This document shows, one piece after another, positions 23,268 through 23,319 of a DNA stretch of 23,319 nt. The notes under the pieces are model-generated. The model saw only the letters and a list, made by a program, of their open reading frames with translations, was not told the DNA's origin and ran no database searches. The stretch is from Lachnospiraceae bacterium (GTDB lineage Bacteria; Bacillota; Clostridia; Lachnospirales; Lachnospiraceae). The translations under genes were made by a program, and so were the position numbers. Each line of letters opens with the position of its first letter. Positions within the stretch are counted from its first letter, which is position 1. The stretch is from contig CAADTT010000007.1 in the NCBI GenBank assembly GCA_900752065.1, positions 1-23,319 of the forward strand. Direction: 5' to 3'.

Positions 23268-23319
23268 ATAGGGCGCACAGCCCAAGACGGATGGAGCAAA
23301 GCGGAATCCGGCTTAGCAC

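Noticed and set aside
1..23319. CRISPR array, prophage, transposon or defence island
   Set aside because: No regularly spaced repeats, integrase, transposase or toxin-antitoxin gene was seen. Apart from the MerR-methyltransferase unit, the genes are ordinary metabolism, transport and cell-wall functions.

Overview
The window looks like a chromosomal segment from a Gram-positive, probably spore-forming member of the Clostridia, most likely a Lachnospiraceae relative. The grounds are AGGAGG-type ribosome binding sites before nearly every gene, sigma-A promoters with 17-bp spacers, two T-box leaders (leuA and pheS), a long-form LeuA, an ATP-dependent PEP carboxykinase, and SleB-like and SpoIID-like cell-wall proteins. 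This family assignment is inference. No tRNA, rRNA, CRISPR array, transposase or phage gene was seen.

Layout. Positions 1-8918 lie on the minus strand. Read in the direction of transcription they hold an ABC-F ATPase, a MerR-type regulator fused to a methyltransferase, the complete dTDP-L-rhamnose operon rfbA-rfbB-rfbD-rfbC with a terminator, and a NatAB-like ABC exporter pair that ends in a cluster of hairpins (1-165). From 9191 everything is on the plus strand: an ABC exporter, T-box-controlled leuA, a SleB-like hydrolase, pckA, thrC, a candidate 6S RNA, galM, a SpoIID-like protein, a YihY-family membrane protein, and T-box-controlled pheS. After pheS there is a large inverted repeat where pheT would be expected.

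How the genes fit together. The rfb operon makes dTDP-rhamnose for cell-surface polysaccharide. leuA and pheS are each preceded by a leader that senses uncharged tRNA. pckA, thrC and galM are single housekeeping metabolic units with their own promoters, and pckA and galM also have clear terminators. The SleB-like and SpoIID-like proteins act on peptidoglycan.

Most interesting point. The promoter just upstream of rfbA has the layout of a MerR-activated promoter: TTGAAG, a 19-bp spacer occupied by an 8+8 inverted repeat, then TATACT. The gene directly upstream encodes a MerR DNA-binding domain joined to a SAM-dependent methyltransferase domain. This suggests a local circuit in which an unusual MerR-methyltransferase protein controls dTDP-rhamnose synthesis. 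The regulator is itself co-transcribed with an ABC-F ribosome-associated ATPase.
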